From: Janibacter corallicola NBRC 107790
GTDB lineage: Bacteria > Actinomycetota > Actinomycetes > Actinomycetales > Dermatophilaceae
Direction: 5' to 3'
Assembly (NCBI RefSeq): GCF_001570965.1
Contig: NZ_BCSR01000002.1
Location: forward strand, 1-64,000
DNA: 64,000 nt
Shown piece by piece: positions 31,168-40,585 of the stretch (position 1 is the first letter of the stretch; every line of letters begins with the position of its first letter). The position numbers were made by a program, and so were the translations under genes. The notes beneath the pieces were generated by a model. The model was not told the DNA's origin and did no database searches. It saw only the letters and a program-made list of their open reading frames with translations.

Positions 31168-31281
31168 ATGAAGGTTCAGCCGAGCGTCAAGAAGATCTGT
31201 GACAAGTGCAAGGTGATCCGCCGCAACGGCCGGGTCATGGTGATCTGCGACAACCTGCGCCACAAGCAGCGCCAGGGCTGA
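31168..31281 (+). CDS. rpmJ: 50S ribosomal protein L36 (bL36), zinc-binding type
   Basis: This 37-residue protein has the zinc-ribbon residues C11, C14, C27 and H32 (ICDKC ... ICDNLRH). It is the zinc-containing paralogue. No strong ribosome site is visible, only GAGACGGC before the ATG. The ORF remains open upstream, but [17 protein letters not shown] is the universal start. Confidence 0.97.
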   Translation: MKVQPSVKKICDKCKVIRRNGRVMVICDNLRHKQRQG

Positions 31282-31507
31282 TCGCGGTCCACCAGGACCG
31301 GTGAGGCGGGGAACCGGGCACCAGCCCAGATCCTCGAGCAACGCCAATTGAAGAGAAGCACCACCCGGCCCCTGCCCCCTTCGCGGAGCAGGACGTCACC
31401 CCCGGTCTCGGAGGCCGGGGACCGCAGCGGCCCGCCCGGAGCGCGGGACCACCCGCCGGACTGGTGGTGCACCAGACCTCCGAGCAGAAGAGAATGGAAG
31501 CCAGCAC
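31282..31507 (+). other. Intergenic leader between rpmJ and rpsM
   Basis: This 226-base gap is unusually long for the alpha operon. It contains a CCCCTTCG copy (31376-31383) and C/G-rich blocks able to pair, but no clean terminator and no credible gene. It may form the leader of rpsM, in which an S4-binding pseudoknot occurs in some bacteria; I cannot confirm such a fold. Confidence 0.3.
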
Positions 31508-31879
31508 ATGGCACGTCTTGTTGGAGTGGATCTCCCGCGCGAGAAGCGCGTCGAGGTCGCCCTGACCTACATCTTCGGTGTGGGACGCACGACTTCGCAG
31601 CAGGCCCTGGCCGCGACCGGGATCGACCCGAGCACGCGGGTGAAGGACCTGACCGACGAGCAGCTCGTCACCCTGCGTGACTACTTCGAGGCCAACGTCC
31701 AGCACGAGGGAGACCTCCGCCGCGAGGTCGCCGCCGACATCCGCCGCAAGGTCGAGATCGGCACCTACACGGGCCTGCGCCACCGTCGTGGTCTGCCGGT
31801 GCGCGGTCAGCGCACCAAGACCAATGCGCGTACCCGCAAGGGTCCGAAGCGCACCGTCGCAGGCAAGAAGAAGGCCTGA
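31508..31879 (+). CDS. rpsM: 30S ribosomal protein S13 (uS13)
   Basis: S13 has 123 residues; it bridges the 30S head to the 50S subunit and its basic tail reaches P-site t[33 protein letters not shown] and [35 protein letters not shown] are the diagnostic ends. Confidence 0.98.
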   Translation: MARLVGVDLPREKRVEVALTYIFGVGRTTSQQALAATGIDPSTRVKDLTDEQLVTLRDYFEANVQHEGDLRREVAADIRRKVEIGTYTGLRHRRGLPVRGQRTKTNARTRKGPKRTVAGKKKA

Positions 31880-31950
31880 CCCACCCACCGGCGACGCGGC
31901 CCCGCCGCCACCGGTGAGCACGACCCACCGAAGAACTTCGTAGGAGAAAC

Positions 31951-32346
31951 ATGCCCCCCAAGACCCGCGCCACCAAGGTGCGTCGCAAGGTCAAGAAGAA
32001 TGTGTCCGTGGGCGCGGCCCACATCAAGAGCACGTTCAACAACACCATCATCTCGATCACCGATCCCACCGGTGCCGTGATCTCCTGGGCCTCCGCGGGC
32101 CAGGTCGGCTTCAAGGGATCGCGCAAGTCCACCCCGTACGCCGCCCAGATGGCCGCCGAGGCCGCCGCCCGCCGCGCCATGGAGCACGGCATGCGCAAGG
32201 TCGACGTCTTCGTCAAGGGGCCCGGTTCCGGTCGCGAGACCGCGATCCGCTCCCTGACCGCTGCCGGCCTCGAGGTCGGCGCGATCCAGGACGTCACGCC
32301 CAGCCCGCACAACGGTGTCCGCCCGCCCAAGCGCCGTCGCGTCTGA
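31951..32346 (+). CDS. rpsK: 30S ribosomal protein S11 (uS11)
   Basis: S11 has 131 residues and lies on the platform near the Shine-Dalgarno helix. [46 protein letters not shown] and the C-terminal [18 protein letters not shown] are typical. The ribosome site is TAGGAGAAAC. Confidence 0.98.
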   Translation: MPPKTRATKVRRKVKKNVSVGAAHIKSTFNNTIISITDPTGAVISWASAGQVGFKGSRKSTPYAAQMAAEAAARRAMEHGMRKVDVFVKGPGSGRETAIRSLTAAGLEVGAIQDVTPSPHNGVRPPKRRRV

Positions 32347-32374
32347 GCAGCTAGACACGGGAGATAGATAAGAC

Positions 32375-32983
32375 ATGGCTCGTTACACCGGCCCCATCAC
32401 CAAGAAGTCCCGTCGGCTCAAGCTCGACCTCGTCGGCGGCGACAAGAACTTCGAGCTCCGCCCCTTCCCGCCCGGCCAGCACGGCCGTCGGCGGATCCAG
32501 GAGAAGGAGTACCTGACCCAGCTGCAGGAGAAGCAGAAGGCCCGCTTCACCTACGGCGTCATGGAGAAGCAGTTCCTCCGGTACTACAAGGAGGCGGCGA
32601 ACCGTCCCGGCCAGACCGGTCACAACCTGCTGACCATCCTCGAGTCCCGCCTGGACAACGTCGTCTACCGCGCCGGCCTGGCCCGCACCCGCCGGCAGGC
32701 CCGCCAGCTGGTCACCCACGGCCACCTGGAGGTCAACGGCAAGCGGACCAACGTCCCCAGCCAGCGCGTCGAGCAGTACGACATCATCACGATCCGCAAG
32801 CAGTCGGTGGAGGCCTTCCCCTTCCAGCTGGCCCGCGAGACCTTCGGCGAGCGCCCCGTCCCGGCGTGGCTGCACGTCGTCCCGGGCAGCCTGAAGGTGC
32901 TGGTCCACCAGCTCCCGACCCGCGAGCAGATCGACACGCCGCTCACCGAGCAGCTGATCGTCGAGCTCTACTCCAAGAACTGA
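32375..32983 (+). CDS. rpsD: 30S ribosomal protein S4 (uS4)
   Basis: S4 has 202 residues and is a primary binder of the 16S 5' domain. The S4 RNA-binding domain lies near residues 90-155 ([39 protein letters not shown]). The N-terminus ([18 protein letters not shown]) lacks the four zinc cysteines, so it is the zinc-free form. A hairpin and rpoA follow. Confidence 0.98.
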   Translation: MARYTGPITKKSRRLKLDLVGGDKNFELRPFPPGQHGRRRIQEKEYLTQLQEKQKARFTYGVMEKQFLRYYKEAANRPGQTGHNLLTILESRLDNVVYRAGLARTRRQARQLVTHGHLEVNGKRTNVPSQRVEQYDIITIRKQSVEAFPFQLARETFGERPVPAWLHVVPGSLKVLVHQLPTREQIDTPLTEQLIVELYSKN

Positions 32984-32999
32984 GTCAGTTCCACCCAGG

Positions 33000-33029
33000 G
33001 TGGCCCCCGCGGACCGATGCGGGGGCCAC
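33000..33029 (+). terminator. GC-rich hairpin between rpsD and rpoA
   Basis: GTGGCCCCCGC pairs perfectly (11 bp) with GCGGGGGCCAC around GGACCGAT, 16 bases past the rpsD stop, with no T-run. The remaining 69 bases to rpoA could hold a promoter (CATATA near 33064), so rpoA may be partly uncoupled from the ribosomal genes. Confidence 0.55.
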
Positions 33030-33098
33030 CGCCGGGGTCGCGCCCCGGCACTTTCACGAGGCGTCATATAGCGGTCGCCCGTGGGAAGGAAGATCACC

Positions 33099-34124
33099 GT
33101 GCTCATCGCACAGCGCCCGATCCTCAGCGAAGAGGTCCTCGCCGACAACCGTTCGCGGTTCGTCATCGAGCCCCTCGAGCCGGGCTTCGGTTACACCATC
33201 GGCAACTCCCTGCGTCGCACCCTGCTCTCGAGCATCCCGGGTGCCTCGCTCACCTCGATCCGCATCGACGGCGTCCTCCACGAGTTCTCCACCATCCCGG
33301 GGGTGAAGGAGGACGTCACCGAGATCATCCTCAACCTCAAGGGGCTGGTCGTCTCCAGCGAGAACGACGAGCCGGTCGTGATGTACCTGCGCAAGTCCGG
33401 CGCCGGTGCCGTCACCGCCGCGGACATCAACCCGCCGGCCGGTGTCGAGGTGCACAACCCCGACCTGCACATCGCCACGCTCAACGACAAGGGCTCCGTC
33501 GAGATGGAGCTGACCGTCGAGCGCGGTCGTGGCTACGTCTCCGCACAGCAGAACAAGAGCGGCGACCAGGAGATCGGCCGGATCCCGGTCGACTCGATCT
33601 ACTCGCCGGTGCTGGCCGTGACCTACAAGGTCGAGGCCACGCGAGTGGAGCAGCGGACCGACTTCGACAAGCTGATCGTGGACGTCGAGACGAAGAACTC
33701 CATGGTTCCCCGGGACGCGCTGGCCTCCGCCGGCAAGACCCTGGTCGAGCTCTTCGGCCTGGCACGCGAGCTGAACATCGAGGCCGAGGGCATCGACATG
33801 GGCCCGTCCCCGACGGACGCCGCGATGGCCGCCGACATGGCCCTGCCGATCGAGGACCTGGACCTGACCGTCCGCTCCTACAACTGCCTCAAGCGCGAGG
33901 GCATCCACAGCGTGGGTGAGCTCGTCGGGCGCAGCGAGGCGGACCTGCTCGACATCCGCAACTTCGGCGCGAAGTCGATCGACGAGGTCAAGGCGAAGCT
34001 GCACGACATGGGCCTGGCCCTCAAGGACAGCCCGCCCGGGTTCGACCCGAGCACCGCGGACTACGAAGAGTACGACGAGCCCGGTGACGAGGATGCCTCG
34101 TTCGCCGAGGACGAGCAGCTCTGA
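33099..34124 (+). CDS. rpoA: RNA polymerase subunit alpha
   Basis: Alpha, 341 residues, dimerises to nucleate core polymerase assembly and its C-terminal domain contacts activators and UP elements. [48 protein letters not shown] is the N-terminal assembly domain. The C-terminal domain has [44 protein letters not shown]. The GTG at 33099 follows GGAAGGAAG; an in-frame GTG at 33081 precedes that site and is unlikely. The tail is acidic. Confidence 0.98.
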   Translation: MLIAQRPILSEEVLADNRSRFVIEPLEPGFGYTIGNSLRRTLLSSIPGASLTSIRIDGVLHEFSTIPGVKEDVTEIILNLKGLVVSSENDEPVVMYLRKSGAGAVTAADINPPAGVEVHNPDLHIATLNDKGSVEMELTVERGRGYVSAQQNKSGDQEIGRIPVDSIYSPVLAVTYKVEATRVEQRTDFDKLIVDVETKNSMVPRDALASAGKTLVELFGLARELNIEAEGIDMGPSPTDAAMAADMALPIEDLDLTVRSYNCLKREGIHSVGELVGRSEADLLDIRNFGAKSIDEVKAKLHDMGLALKDSPPGFDPSTADYEEYDEPGDEDASFAEDEQL

Positions 34125-34185
34125 ACCACCTCGAGTGACCTGACCGCTGCCGCGGTGAGGTCTGACAGCTCCCAAGGAGAACATC

Positions 34186-34878
34186 ATGCCCACCCCCACC
34201 AAGGGTCCCCGTATCGGCGGAGGTCCGGCTCACGAGCGGCTGATCCTCGCGAACCTGGCCACGTCCCTCTTCGAGAACGACCAGCTGACGACCACCCAGG
34301 CCAAGGCCAAGCGGCTGCGCCCGCTGGCCGAGCGGCTGATCACCTTCGCCAAGCGCGGTGACCTGGCCTCGCGCCGCAGGGTCATGACGGTCGTGAAGGA
34401 CAAGGGCGTCGTCCACCGCCTGTTCGTGGAGATCGCGCCCGACGTGGCCGACCGTCCCGGTGGCTACACCCGGATCACCAAGATCGCCCCGCGCAAGGGC
34501 GACAACGCCCCGATGTGCGTCATCGAGCTCGTCCGCGAGCCGGTCGACGCCAAGCCGAAGCGCGCGGTCGTCAAGGAGGCGGAGGGCGCCGCCAAGCGCT
34601 CCGCCAAGGACGCGGCTGCCGAGCAGGAGGCCACCGAGGCCCCGGCCGAGGACCTGCCCGAGGGTGCCGTCAAGGCGCTCGAGGATGGTGCCGCGCCGAG
34701 TGACGAGTACACCGTCAAGGGCAACCTCGACTCGCAGAAGTACCACGTCGCCGGTTCGCAGTGGTTCGACTCGACCGTCGCCGAGGTCTGGTTCAAGACC
34801 GCCGACGAGGCCAAGGCGGCCGGCTTCGAGCCGGCTGGTGGCGAGAGCAAGCAGCAGGAGTCCGACGAGGAGGCCTGA
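34186..34878 (+). CDS. rplQ: 50S ribosomal protein L17 (bL17) with C-terminal sunset-like domain
   Basis: The protein has 230 residues against ~120 for ordinary L17. Residues 1-120 are normal L17 ([45 protein letters not shown]). Residues 121-172 form a Lys/Ala- then acidic Ala/Glu-rich linker. Residues 174-216 carry VKGN, KYH, GSxWFDxT, VWFxT and EAKAAGF, the pattern of the sunset domain, a small module seen at C-termini of other bacterial proteins. L17 sits at the tunnel exit, so the module would project from the ribosome surface there. I see no frameshift. A strong terminator follows. Confidence 0.93.
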   Translation: MPTPTKGPRIGGGPAHERLILANLATSLFENDQLTTTQAKAKRLRPLAERLITFAKRGDLASRRRVMTVVKDKGVVHRLFVEIAPDVADRPGGYTRITKIAPRKGDNAPMCVIELVREPVDAKPKRAVVKEAEGAAKRSAKDAAAEQEATEAPAEDLPEGAVKALEDGAAPSDEYTVKGNLDSQKYHVAGSQWFDSTVAEVWFKTADEAKAAGFEPAGGESKQQESDEEA

Positions 34879-34903
34879 GCCTCCCGCGCGGCCCAGCGCC
34901 GGA

Positions 34904-34943
34904 CGAAGGGCGCCGCACCCCACCAGGGGAGCGGCGCCCTTCG
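34904..34943 (+). terminator. Terminator of the alpha operon
   Basis: CGAAGGGCGCCGC pairs perfectly (13 bp) with GCGGCGCCCTTCG, with an inner CCCC/GGGG, 25 bases after the rplQ stop. Confidence 0.8.
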
Positions 34944-35014
34944 CCGTGTCGGGGCCGGCCGCCCGTGGCCGGGTTTCCCGATGGCGGCGGAGCACGCCGC
35001 CTACGCTGGGCCAC

Positions 35015-35845
35015 ATGCGGCTGCGCCTCGACCTCGCCTACGACGGCACCGACTTCCACGGCTGGGCCGCCCAGCCGGGGTTGCGCACCGTGGAGGGGGA
35101 GCTGACTGCCGCCCTCGGGCGGGTGCTGCGTCTCCCGCAGGACCCGTCGGTGACGGTGGCCGGACGCACCGACGCCGGCGTGCACGCCGCGGGGCAGGTG
35201 GTCCACCTCGACCTGGCCGAGGAGGTGCTCGCCGGAGCCGCCGGCCGGTCCGACCGGGACCCGCTCGACGCCCTGCTCACCCGGGTGCGCGGGGTGCTGC
35301 CGCCCGACATCGCCCTGCACCGGGTGGCCCGGGCGCCGGAGGGCTTCGACGCCCGCTTCTCGCCGCTGCAGCGGCGCTACCGCTACCTGATCAGCGACGA
35401 CCCGGCCGGGTTCGACCCCCTTCGTCGTCGGGACGTGGTGGCGCTGCGCACCCCGCTGGACCCCGGGGCGATGACCGAGGCCTCCGCGCTCCTGCTCGGG
35501 CTGCGAGACTTCGCCGCCTTCTGCAAGCGGCGGGAGGGGGCCACGACGACCCGGACGCTGCTGCGCTACGACTGGCGCCGCACGCCGGACGGGCTGATCG
35601 AGGCGACCGTCGTCGCCGACGCCTTCTGCCACTCGATGGTCCGCGCCCTCATCGGTGCCCTCGTGCCGGTCGGGACCGGGCAGCGGGACCTGCGGTGGCC
35701 GCTGGAGGTCCTCGGCGCCGGCGTGCGCGACCCGCGGGTGAAGGTCATGCCCGCCCACGGGCTCTCCCTCGTCGAGGTGACCTACCCCGACGCGGCGCGG
35801 ATGGCCGAGCGGGCGGCGACCACCCGGGCGCGGCGGCCCTCCTGA
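35015..35845 (+). CDS. truA: tRNA pseudouridine(38-40) synthase TruA
   Basis: This 276-residue enzyme makes pseudouridine at positions 38-40 of the tRNA anticodon arm. The catalytic Asp is D53 in AGRTDAGVHA. DLAYDGTDFHGWAAQPGLRTVEGEL and the C-terminal SFCHSMVR-like block (ADAFCHSMVRALIGALVPVG) are family marks. The start ATG at 35015 is chosen from similarity. It follows the rplQ terminator and ends 3 bases before the converging lepB gene. Confidence 0.96.
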   Translation: MRLRLDLAYDGTDFHGWAAQPGLRTVEGELTAALGRVLRLPQDPSVTVAGRTDAGVHAAGQVVHLDLAEEVLAGAAGRSDRDPLDALLTRVRGVLPPDIALHRVARAPEGFDARFSPLQRRYRYLISDDPAGFDPLRRRDVVALRTPLDPGAMTEASALLLGLRDFAAFCKRREGATTTRTLLRYDWRRTPDGLIEATVVADAFCHSMVRALIGALVPVGTGQRDLRWPLEVLGAGVRDPRVKVMPAHGLSLVEVTYPDAARMAERAATTRARRPS

Positions 35846-35848
35846 GGC

Positions 35849-36568
35849 CTACGAGGAGGTGCGCAGCGCGCCGCCGGGCGGCAGCGGCCACCACCGCCAC
35901 TGCACGATCCCCACGACCTGGTCGGCCGGGACGAAGCGGGCAACGCACGTCTCGTCGGCCGGGCGACCACGGCAGGCCGCCACCGAGTCCGAGCTGTTCG
36001 CCCGGTTGTCACCGAGGACGAGGTAGGAGTCCTCGGGCACCGCGACCTCGGGGAAGCAACGGGTCGACGGGGCACGGCCCTCGACCGCCCGGTCGCAGGA
36101 GGTCCCGTGCTCGAAGGGGTGGGGATTCTTGACGTAGGGCTGCGCCAGCGGCTCGCCGTCGACCCGGATCCTGCCGTCGAAGCCGCAGCAGGAGACGGTC
36201 TCGCCGGGCAACCCGATGATCCGCTTGACGGTGTAGGAGTGGTGGCTCGGCCCCACCCCGAGCAGGTCGCCCCCGTAGCGCACGAGGTTCTTCAGGGGCC
36301 GGGGCTCCTCGAGTCGTTCCTCCTCCCACGTGCGTCCGTGCGCGAAGGCGATGACGTCGCCCCGGTCCAGGTCGTGGGTGTCCACGCCGATGACGCGCAC
36401 CGCCACCCGGTCCCCGGTCAGCAGGGTGGGCTCCATCGACTCGCTCGGGATGACGAAGGGCCGCACGACGAAGTGGCACAGCAGGCCCAGCAGGACGAGA
36501 CCGAGCACCACGCGCACGCCCACATCGACGTACCAGGGGCGCACGCCCCGCTGCTCGGTCCTGACCAC
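35849..36568 (-). CDS. lepB: Signal peptidase I
   Basis: This 239-residue membrane-anchored serine protease cuts signal peptides from exported proteins. One membrane helix spans about residues 16-36 (VGVRVVLGLVLLGLLCHFVV). The catalytic Ser44 is in IPSESMEPTL and the general base Lys115 is in VKRIIGLPGE; VLGDNRANSSDS is box E. The GTG start at 36568 lies 10 bases after the stop of the ArsR-like gene, so the two are probably co-transcribed. A longer N-terminus is open in frame but would overlap that gene. Two CCGF-type Cys near residue 128 are unusual but not catalytic. Confidence 0.93.
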   Translation of the reverse strand: MVRTEQRGVRPWYVDVGVRVVLGLVLLGLLCHFVVRPFVIPSESMEPTLLTGDRVAVRVIGVDTHDLDRGDVIAFAHGRTWEEERLEEPRPLKNLVRYGGDLLGVGPSHHSYTVKRIIGLPGETVSCCGFDGRIRVDGEPLAQPYVKNPHPFEHGTSCDRAVEGRAPSTRCFPEVAVPEDSYLVLGDNRANSSDSVAACRGRPADETCVARFVPADQVVGIVQWRWWPLPPGGALRTSS

Positions 36569-36578
36569 GGGGGCCAGC

Positions 36579-37157
36579 CTAGGGACGTCGAGGGAGCGGG
36601 ATGAGCCCGACGGCCGCAGAAACCCGGCGGGCGCCCGGGGTGCCGGCACCGCGCCGGCGGTAACGCTCCAGCACCGCGTCCAGCTCGGCCCGCAGCGCGG
36701 CCAGCTGCGCCTCGTCGACGAGCACCTCGCGCTCCTCGAGACCGCACTCCTCCTGCCAGACGAGCGGCCAGCCCACCTGGCGGTCGATCCAGCCGTGCAA
36801 CCGGCCGGCGTGGTGGTCCACGTGGTCGTGGGCGAGCCACAGCGCGTCGGCGAGCTCCTCGGCGTCGTCGATCGTGCTCACCGCCACCCCGGTGTCCGGT
36901 CCCGATTCCTCCTCGACCTCGGCCGCGGCCCAGACCCGGCTGCGCCCGTCGCCGAGCCCGGTGTCCGTGATGAGCCCGGCCTTCTGGAGCACCCGGGCGT
37001 GGTAGCTCGTCGCCCCGGTGTTGCTCGAGAGCGCCCGGGCGAGGTCGGCCGCGGTGGCGCCGCCGTGCAGTCGCAGGTGGGCGAGGATGCGGGAGCGAAG
37101 GGGGTGGGACAGCAGTCGCCAGGCCTGCGCGGAGGGTGCCGGGGTGGGTTCACTCAC
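36579..37157 (-). CDS. ArsR-like helix-turn-helix transcriptional regulator
   Basis: The protein has 192 residues. A winged helix-turn-helix at about residues 15-75 (AWRLLSHPLRSRILAHLRLHGGATAADLARALSSNTGATSYHARVLQKAGLI) is of the ArsR/HTH_20 type. The remaining ~115 residues are helical and acidic with no cysteine-metal motif, so metal sensing is not supported. The GTG at 37157 is chosen because it begins at the first sensible position after a perfect palindrome. That palindrome (37166-37188) ends 9 bases upstream, which points to autorepression. It precedes lepB in an apparent operon. Confidence 0.85.
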   Translation of the reverse strand: MSEPTPAPSAQAWRLLSHPLRSRILAHLRLHGGATAADLARALSSNTGATSYHARVLQKAGLITDTGLGDGRSRVWAAAEVEEESGPDTGVAVSTIDDAEELADALWLAHDHVDHHAGRLHGWIDRQVGWPLVWQEECGLEEREVLVDEAQLAALRAELDAVLERYRRRGAGTPGARRVSAAVGLIPLPRRP

Positions 37158-37165
37158 CCCCGGAT

Positions 37166-37188
37166 GATTGCACAAGTTTTGTGCAATC
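37166..37188. promoter_or_regulatory. Perfect 23-bp inverted repeat, likely operator of the ArsR-like gene
   Basis: Arms GATTGCACAA and TTGTGCAATC (10 bp, no mismatch) flank GTT. The site is markedly AT-rich for its surroundings and lies 8 bases before the GTG of the minus-strand regulator. It could also affect plus-strand transcription toward rplM, but the rplM promoter candidate is over 100 bases away. Confidence 0.75.
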
Positions 37189-37293
37189 GTCGCCGAGGGG
37201 CTGGGTGGCGAAGCTGCGCAGGGGCCGAAAACCCTTGCCATGCCGGGCTTTCCGGAGGTCCGGCAGCGATTTCGAGCCGCTCCGGACGCTCCG

Positions 37294-37299
37294 TAGAAT
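37294..37299 (+). promoter_or_regulatory. Candidate -10 element for rplM-rpsI
   Basis: TAGAAT is a good match to the -10 consensus, 90 bases before the rplM ATG. TTTCGA at 37270-37275 is a weak -35 at 18-base spacing. Confidence 0.45.
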
Positions 37300-37389
37300 G
37301 GAGTGCAGCAGCGCCGTCCACGCCATGTGCACGGCGCCTCCCTTCGCTCCCGCGAGGGAACCCGCACCACGACTAGCAGAGGCATTCAC

Positions 37390-37833
37390 ATGCGCACCCA
37401 CACAACCAAGGGCGGTGAGATCACCCGTCAGTGGCACGTCATCGACGCCACCGACGTGGTCCTCGGTCGTCTCGCGACGCAGGCGGCGACGCTGCTGCGC
37501 GGCAAGCACAAGACCAACTTCGCCCCCTACCTGGACTGCGGCGACTTCGTCATCGTCATCAACGCCGAGAAGGTCGCCCTGACCGGCGCGAAGGCGGAGC
37601 AGAAGCGCGCCTACCGCCACTCCGGATTCTCCGGCGGACTGTCGTCCTCCAGCTACGCCGAGCTGCTCGAGAAGAACCCCGAGCGCGCCGTCGAGAAGGC
37701 CATCCGCGGCATGCTGCCGAGCAACAGCCTCGGCCGCCAGCAGCTGGGCAAGCTGAAGGTCTATCGCGGGGCCGAGCACCCGCACGGTGCCCAGCAGCCG
37801 ACCCCCTACACGATCTCGCAGGTCGCGCAGTAA
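37390..37833 (+). CDS. rplM: 50S ribosomal protein L13 (uL13)
   Basis: L13 has 147 residues and is one of the first proteins to join the assembling 50[63 protein letters not shown] and [13 protein letters not shown] are characteristic. The ATG at 37390 is the conserved start. It forms an operon with rpsI, 32 bases downstream. Confidence 0.98.
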   Translation: MRTHTTKGGEITRQWHVIDATDVVLGRLATQAATLLRGKHKTNFAPYLDCGDFVIVINAEKVALTGAKAEQKRAYRHSGFSGGLSSSSYAELLEKNPERAVEKAIRGMLPSNSLGRQQLGKLKVYRGAEHPHGAQQPTPYTISQVAQ

Positions 37834-37865
37834 GCGCCGCCGAGAAGGAACCAGAGGCAATTATC

Positions 37866-38384
37866 GTGGCTGACACCACCGACAACGCACCGCAGACCCA
37901 GGACCTCGAGGGCGAGGAGCCCCAGCTGTCCTCCTACACCTCCGAGTCCCAGGGCCCGGTCGGCGACGCCGCGCCCGTGGCCCGCCCCTCGGCCTCCGCG
38001 CCGGGCTCCGGCACCGGCCGCCGCAAGCAGGCCGTCGCCCGCGTCCGGATCGTCCCGGGCAGCGGCGAGTGGCAGGTCAACGGCCGCTCGCTGGAGGAGT
38101 ACTTCCCGAACAAGGTCCACCAGCAGGTCGTGAACGAGCCGCTCGTCGCGCTCGAGCTCGACGGCGCCTACGACGTGCTCGTGCGCGTCCACGGCGGTGG
38201 CCCCTCCGGCCAGGCCGGGGCCGTCCGCCTCGGCGTCGCCCGTTCGTTGAACGGCGTGGACCCGGACACCAACCGCCCGACCCTGAAGAAGGCCGGTTAC
38301 CTCACCCGTGACGCCCGCGTCCCGGAGCGCAAGAAGGCCGGTCTGAAGAAGGCCCGCAAGGCACCGCAGTACAGCAAGCGCTGA
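37866..38384 (+). CDS. rpsI: 30S ribosomal protein S9 (uS9)
   Basis: S9 has 172 residues; its C-terminal tail, ending PQYSKR here, contacts P-site tRNA. The conserved core begins at about residue 50 ([32 protein letters not shown]). The ~48-residue acidic, Pro/Ser-rich N-terminal extension is usual in actinobacteria. The GTG start follows the rplM stop by 32 bases. Confidence 0.97.
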   Translation: MADTTDNAPQTQDLEGEEPQLSSYTSESQGPVGDAAPVARPSASAPGSGTGRRKQAVARVRIVPGSGEWQVNGRSLEEYFPNKVHQQVVNEPLVALELDGAYDVLVRVHGGGPSGQAGAVRLGVARSLNGVDPDTNRPTLKKAGYLTRDARVPERKKAGLKKARKAPQYSKR

Positions 38385-38411
38385 TCGGGGCACACCCTCG
38401 CAGCACCGACC

Positions 38412-38442
38412 AGGGCGGCTCCCACGTGGTGGGGGCCGCCCT
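38412..38442 (+). terminator. Terminator after rpsI
   Basis: AGGGCGGC and GCCGCCCT pair around an inner CCCAC/GTGGG, 27 bases after the rpsI stop. TATCCT at 38485-38490 downstream may be the -10 of glmM. Confidence 0.65.
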
Positions 38443-38550
38443 CGTCGTGGCGTCGTCCTCCCGGGGAAGCGCGGCTGCACCCGGTATCCTCGGCCGGGTC
38501 CTGCCCATGGCGCCACGGTGGGCAGGACCTCCACGGAAGGTTGATTCACG

Positions 38551-39912
38551 ATGACCCGACTGTTCGGCACCGACGGTGTCCGCGGCCTCGCCAACGGCGA
38601 GAAGATCACCGCCGGCACCGCACTGCGTCTGGCCCAGGCGGCGGCACGCGTGCTGCCGCTGCCCGACCACGAGGGTGAACGCCCGGTCGCGGTCGTCGGC
38701 CGGGACCCGCGGGCTTCCGGGGAGTTCCTCTCCGCCGCGGTCGTCGCCGGTCTGGCCAGCAGCGGCATCGACGTCCACGACGCCGGGGTGGTCCCGACGC
38801 CGGCGGTGGCCTTCCTCACCGCGGACCTGCACGCCGACTTCGGCGTCGTGCTCTCCGCCTCGCACAATGCCATGCCGGACAACGGCATCAAGTTCTTCGC
38901 GAAGGGGGGCCACAAGCTCCCCGACGCGGTGGAGGACCGGATCGAGGCGGCGATGGTCGAGGAACCGCTGCGTCCCACCGGCCCCGAGGTCGGACGGGTG
39001 CTCCCGATGGGGGACGGGGGGACCCGCTACGTCCGCCACCTGCTGGACGCTCTCGAGCAGCGCCTCGAGGGGCTCACCGTGGTCCTCGACGCCGCGCACG
39101 GCGCCGCGAGCGAGGTCTCCCCGGAGGCCTTCCGCCTGGCCGGCGCCAGCGTGCACGTGATCGGCGCCCGGCCCGATGGGCTGAACATCAACGACGCGCA
39201 CGGCTCCACCCACATCGAGCTGCTGCAGCAGGCGGTCCGCGAGCGCGGTGCCGACCTCGGCATCGCCCACGACGGCGACGCCGACCGGTGCCTCGCGGTC
39301 GACGCCTCGGGCACCGTCGTCGACGGGGACCAGATCATGGCGATCCTCGCCGTCGCGCTCAAGGAGCACGGCGAGCTGGTCGACGACGTCCTCGTCGCGA
39401 CGGTGATGAGCAACCTCGGGCTGCTGCAGGCGATGGAGGCGGCCGGCATCCGCGTCGTGCAGGCGGGTGTGGGGGATCGCTACGTCCTGGAGGAGATGCG
39501 CCGCGGCGGGTACTCCCTCGGCGGCGAGCAGTCCGGCCACGTCATCATCTCCCGGCACGCGACGACCGGCGACGGGGTGCTCACCGGGCTGATGCTCGCG
39601 GCCCGCGTGGCCGAGACCGGCCGGTCGCTGGCCGACCTGGCCGGGGTCATGCGCCGGATGCCGCAGGAGCTGATCAACGTCACGAACGTCGACAAGCAGG
39701 GCGTCGACGACGACGAGGGCGTGCGCGCGGCCGTCCAGCAGGAGGAGGAGCGGCTGGCCGGCGCCGGGCGCGTGCTGCTGCGCAAGTCCGGCACCGAGCC
39801 GCTCGTGCGGGTCATGGTCGAGGCCGACACCGCCGAGCGCGCCCGGGCCAGCGCCGAGCGCCTGGCCGCCGTGGTCCGGGAGCAGCTCTCGATCGGTGCC
39901 CCGGTCTCCTAG
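38551..39912 (+). CDS. glmM: Phosphoglucosamine mutase
   Basis: This 453-residue enzyme converts glucosamine-6-phosphate to glucosamine-1-phosphate for UDP-GlcNAc and cell-wall synthesis. The phosphorylated serine is S104 in [16 protein letters not shown]. The metal loop is [12 protein letters not shown], the sugar-binding loop is GGEQSGH, and the phosphate-binding loop is [12 protein letters not shown]. The order rplM-rpsI-glmM is standard in actinobacteria. It converges on the carbonic anhydrase gene with 6 bases between. Confidence 0.97.
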   Translation: MTRLFGTDGVRGLANGEKITAGTALRLAQAAARVLPLPDHEGERPVAVVGRDPRASGEFLSAAVVAGLASSGIDVHDAGVVPTPAVAFLTADLHADFGVVLSASHNAMPDNGIKFFAKGGHKLPDAVEDRIEAAMVEEPLRPTGPEVGRVLPMGDGGTRYVRHLLDALEQRLEGLTVVLDAAHGAASEVSPEAFRLAGASVHVIGARPDGLNINDAHGSTHIELLQQAVRERGADLGIAHDGDADRCLAVDASGTVVDGDQIMAILAVALKEHGELVDDVLVATVMSNLGLLQAMEAAGIRVVQAGVGDRYVLEEMRRGGYSLGGEQSGHVIISRHATTGDGVLTGLMLAARVAETGRSLADLAGVMRRMPQELINVTNVDKQGVDDDEGVRAAVQQEEERLAGAGRVLLRKSGTEPLVRVMVEADTAERARASAERLAAVVREQLSIGAPVS

Positions 39913-39918
39913 ACCTCC

Positions 39919-40431
39919 TCAGAAGTGCTGGGTGAGCAGCCCGGTGTCCACGTCGTAGCGGAAGCCGCCGATCTTGGCACGGTCGGCGATGAGCGGGTGG
40001 GTCCGCAGCGCGGCGACGTCCTGGCGCAGCGCGTCGATCTGGTCGGCGACGACGTGGAATCCCTGCCACGAGGCGTCCTGGCCCGCGGAGTCACCGACCG
40101 CCTTGCGCAGCTCCTCCTCGCTCATCTTGCCCATCGCGCACTTGGTGTGCGGGATGATCAGGACACGGTCGACGTTGAGCAGGTGCACGCCGAGGACGAT
40201 CGCCTCGAGGGCCGACGGCGTGACCCGGCCGCCCGGGTTGCGGAAGATCTTGGCATCGCCGGGCTTGAGGCCGAGCAGGCCGAGCGGGTCGATGCGGCTG
40301 TCCATGCAGGTGACGATGGCGACGCCGGCATTGGCGATGCCGTCGAAACCGGCCATGCCGAAGCTCTCCGCGTAGCGGGCATTGGCATCGATGAGGTCGC
40401 TGAAGTCCTCGGTGTTCAGGGATGCTGGCAT
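39919..40431 (-). CDS. Beta-class carbonic anhydrase
   Basis: This 170-residue zinc enzyme hydrates CO2 to bicarbonate. The zinc ligands are C42, H95 and C98 (TCMDSR and IPHTKCAM), and D44/R46 form the usual Asp-Arg dyad. The short form resembles mycobacterial Rv1284. The start ATG at 40431 gives MPASLNTEDFSDLIDANARYAE and follows AAAGGACGG. It is monocistronic and divergent from the ABC importer. Confidence 0.94.
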   Translation of the reverse strand: MPASLNTEDFSDLIDANARYAESFGMAGFDGIANAGVAIVTCMDSRIDPLGLLGLKPGDAKIFRNPGGRVTPSALEAIVLGVHLLNVDRVLIIPHTKCAMGKMSEEELRKAVGDSAGQDASWQGFHVVADQIDALRQDVAALRTHPLIADRAKIGGFRYDVDTGLLTQHF

Positions 40432-40585
40432 GAGGGGGAACCGTCCTTTCGTGGGAGGCGGCGGGCGCCGTCTTCCCTGACCATACGTCCGCGGGGGAGG
40501 CTCCCCCTTCGCGCCGGCCGGGTGCCGCAGATCAATCCTTGGTGAAATCGTCAGCGCGCCGCGGCCCTTTCCGGTCGGTTCGGGT

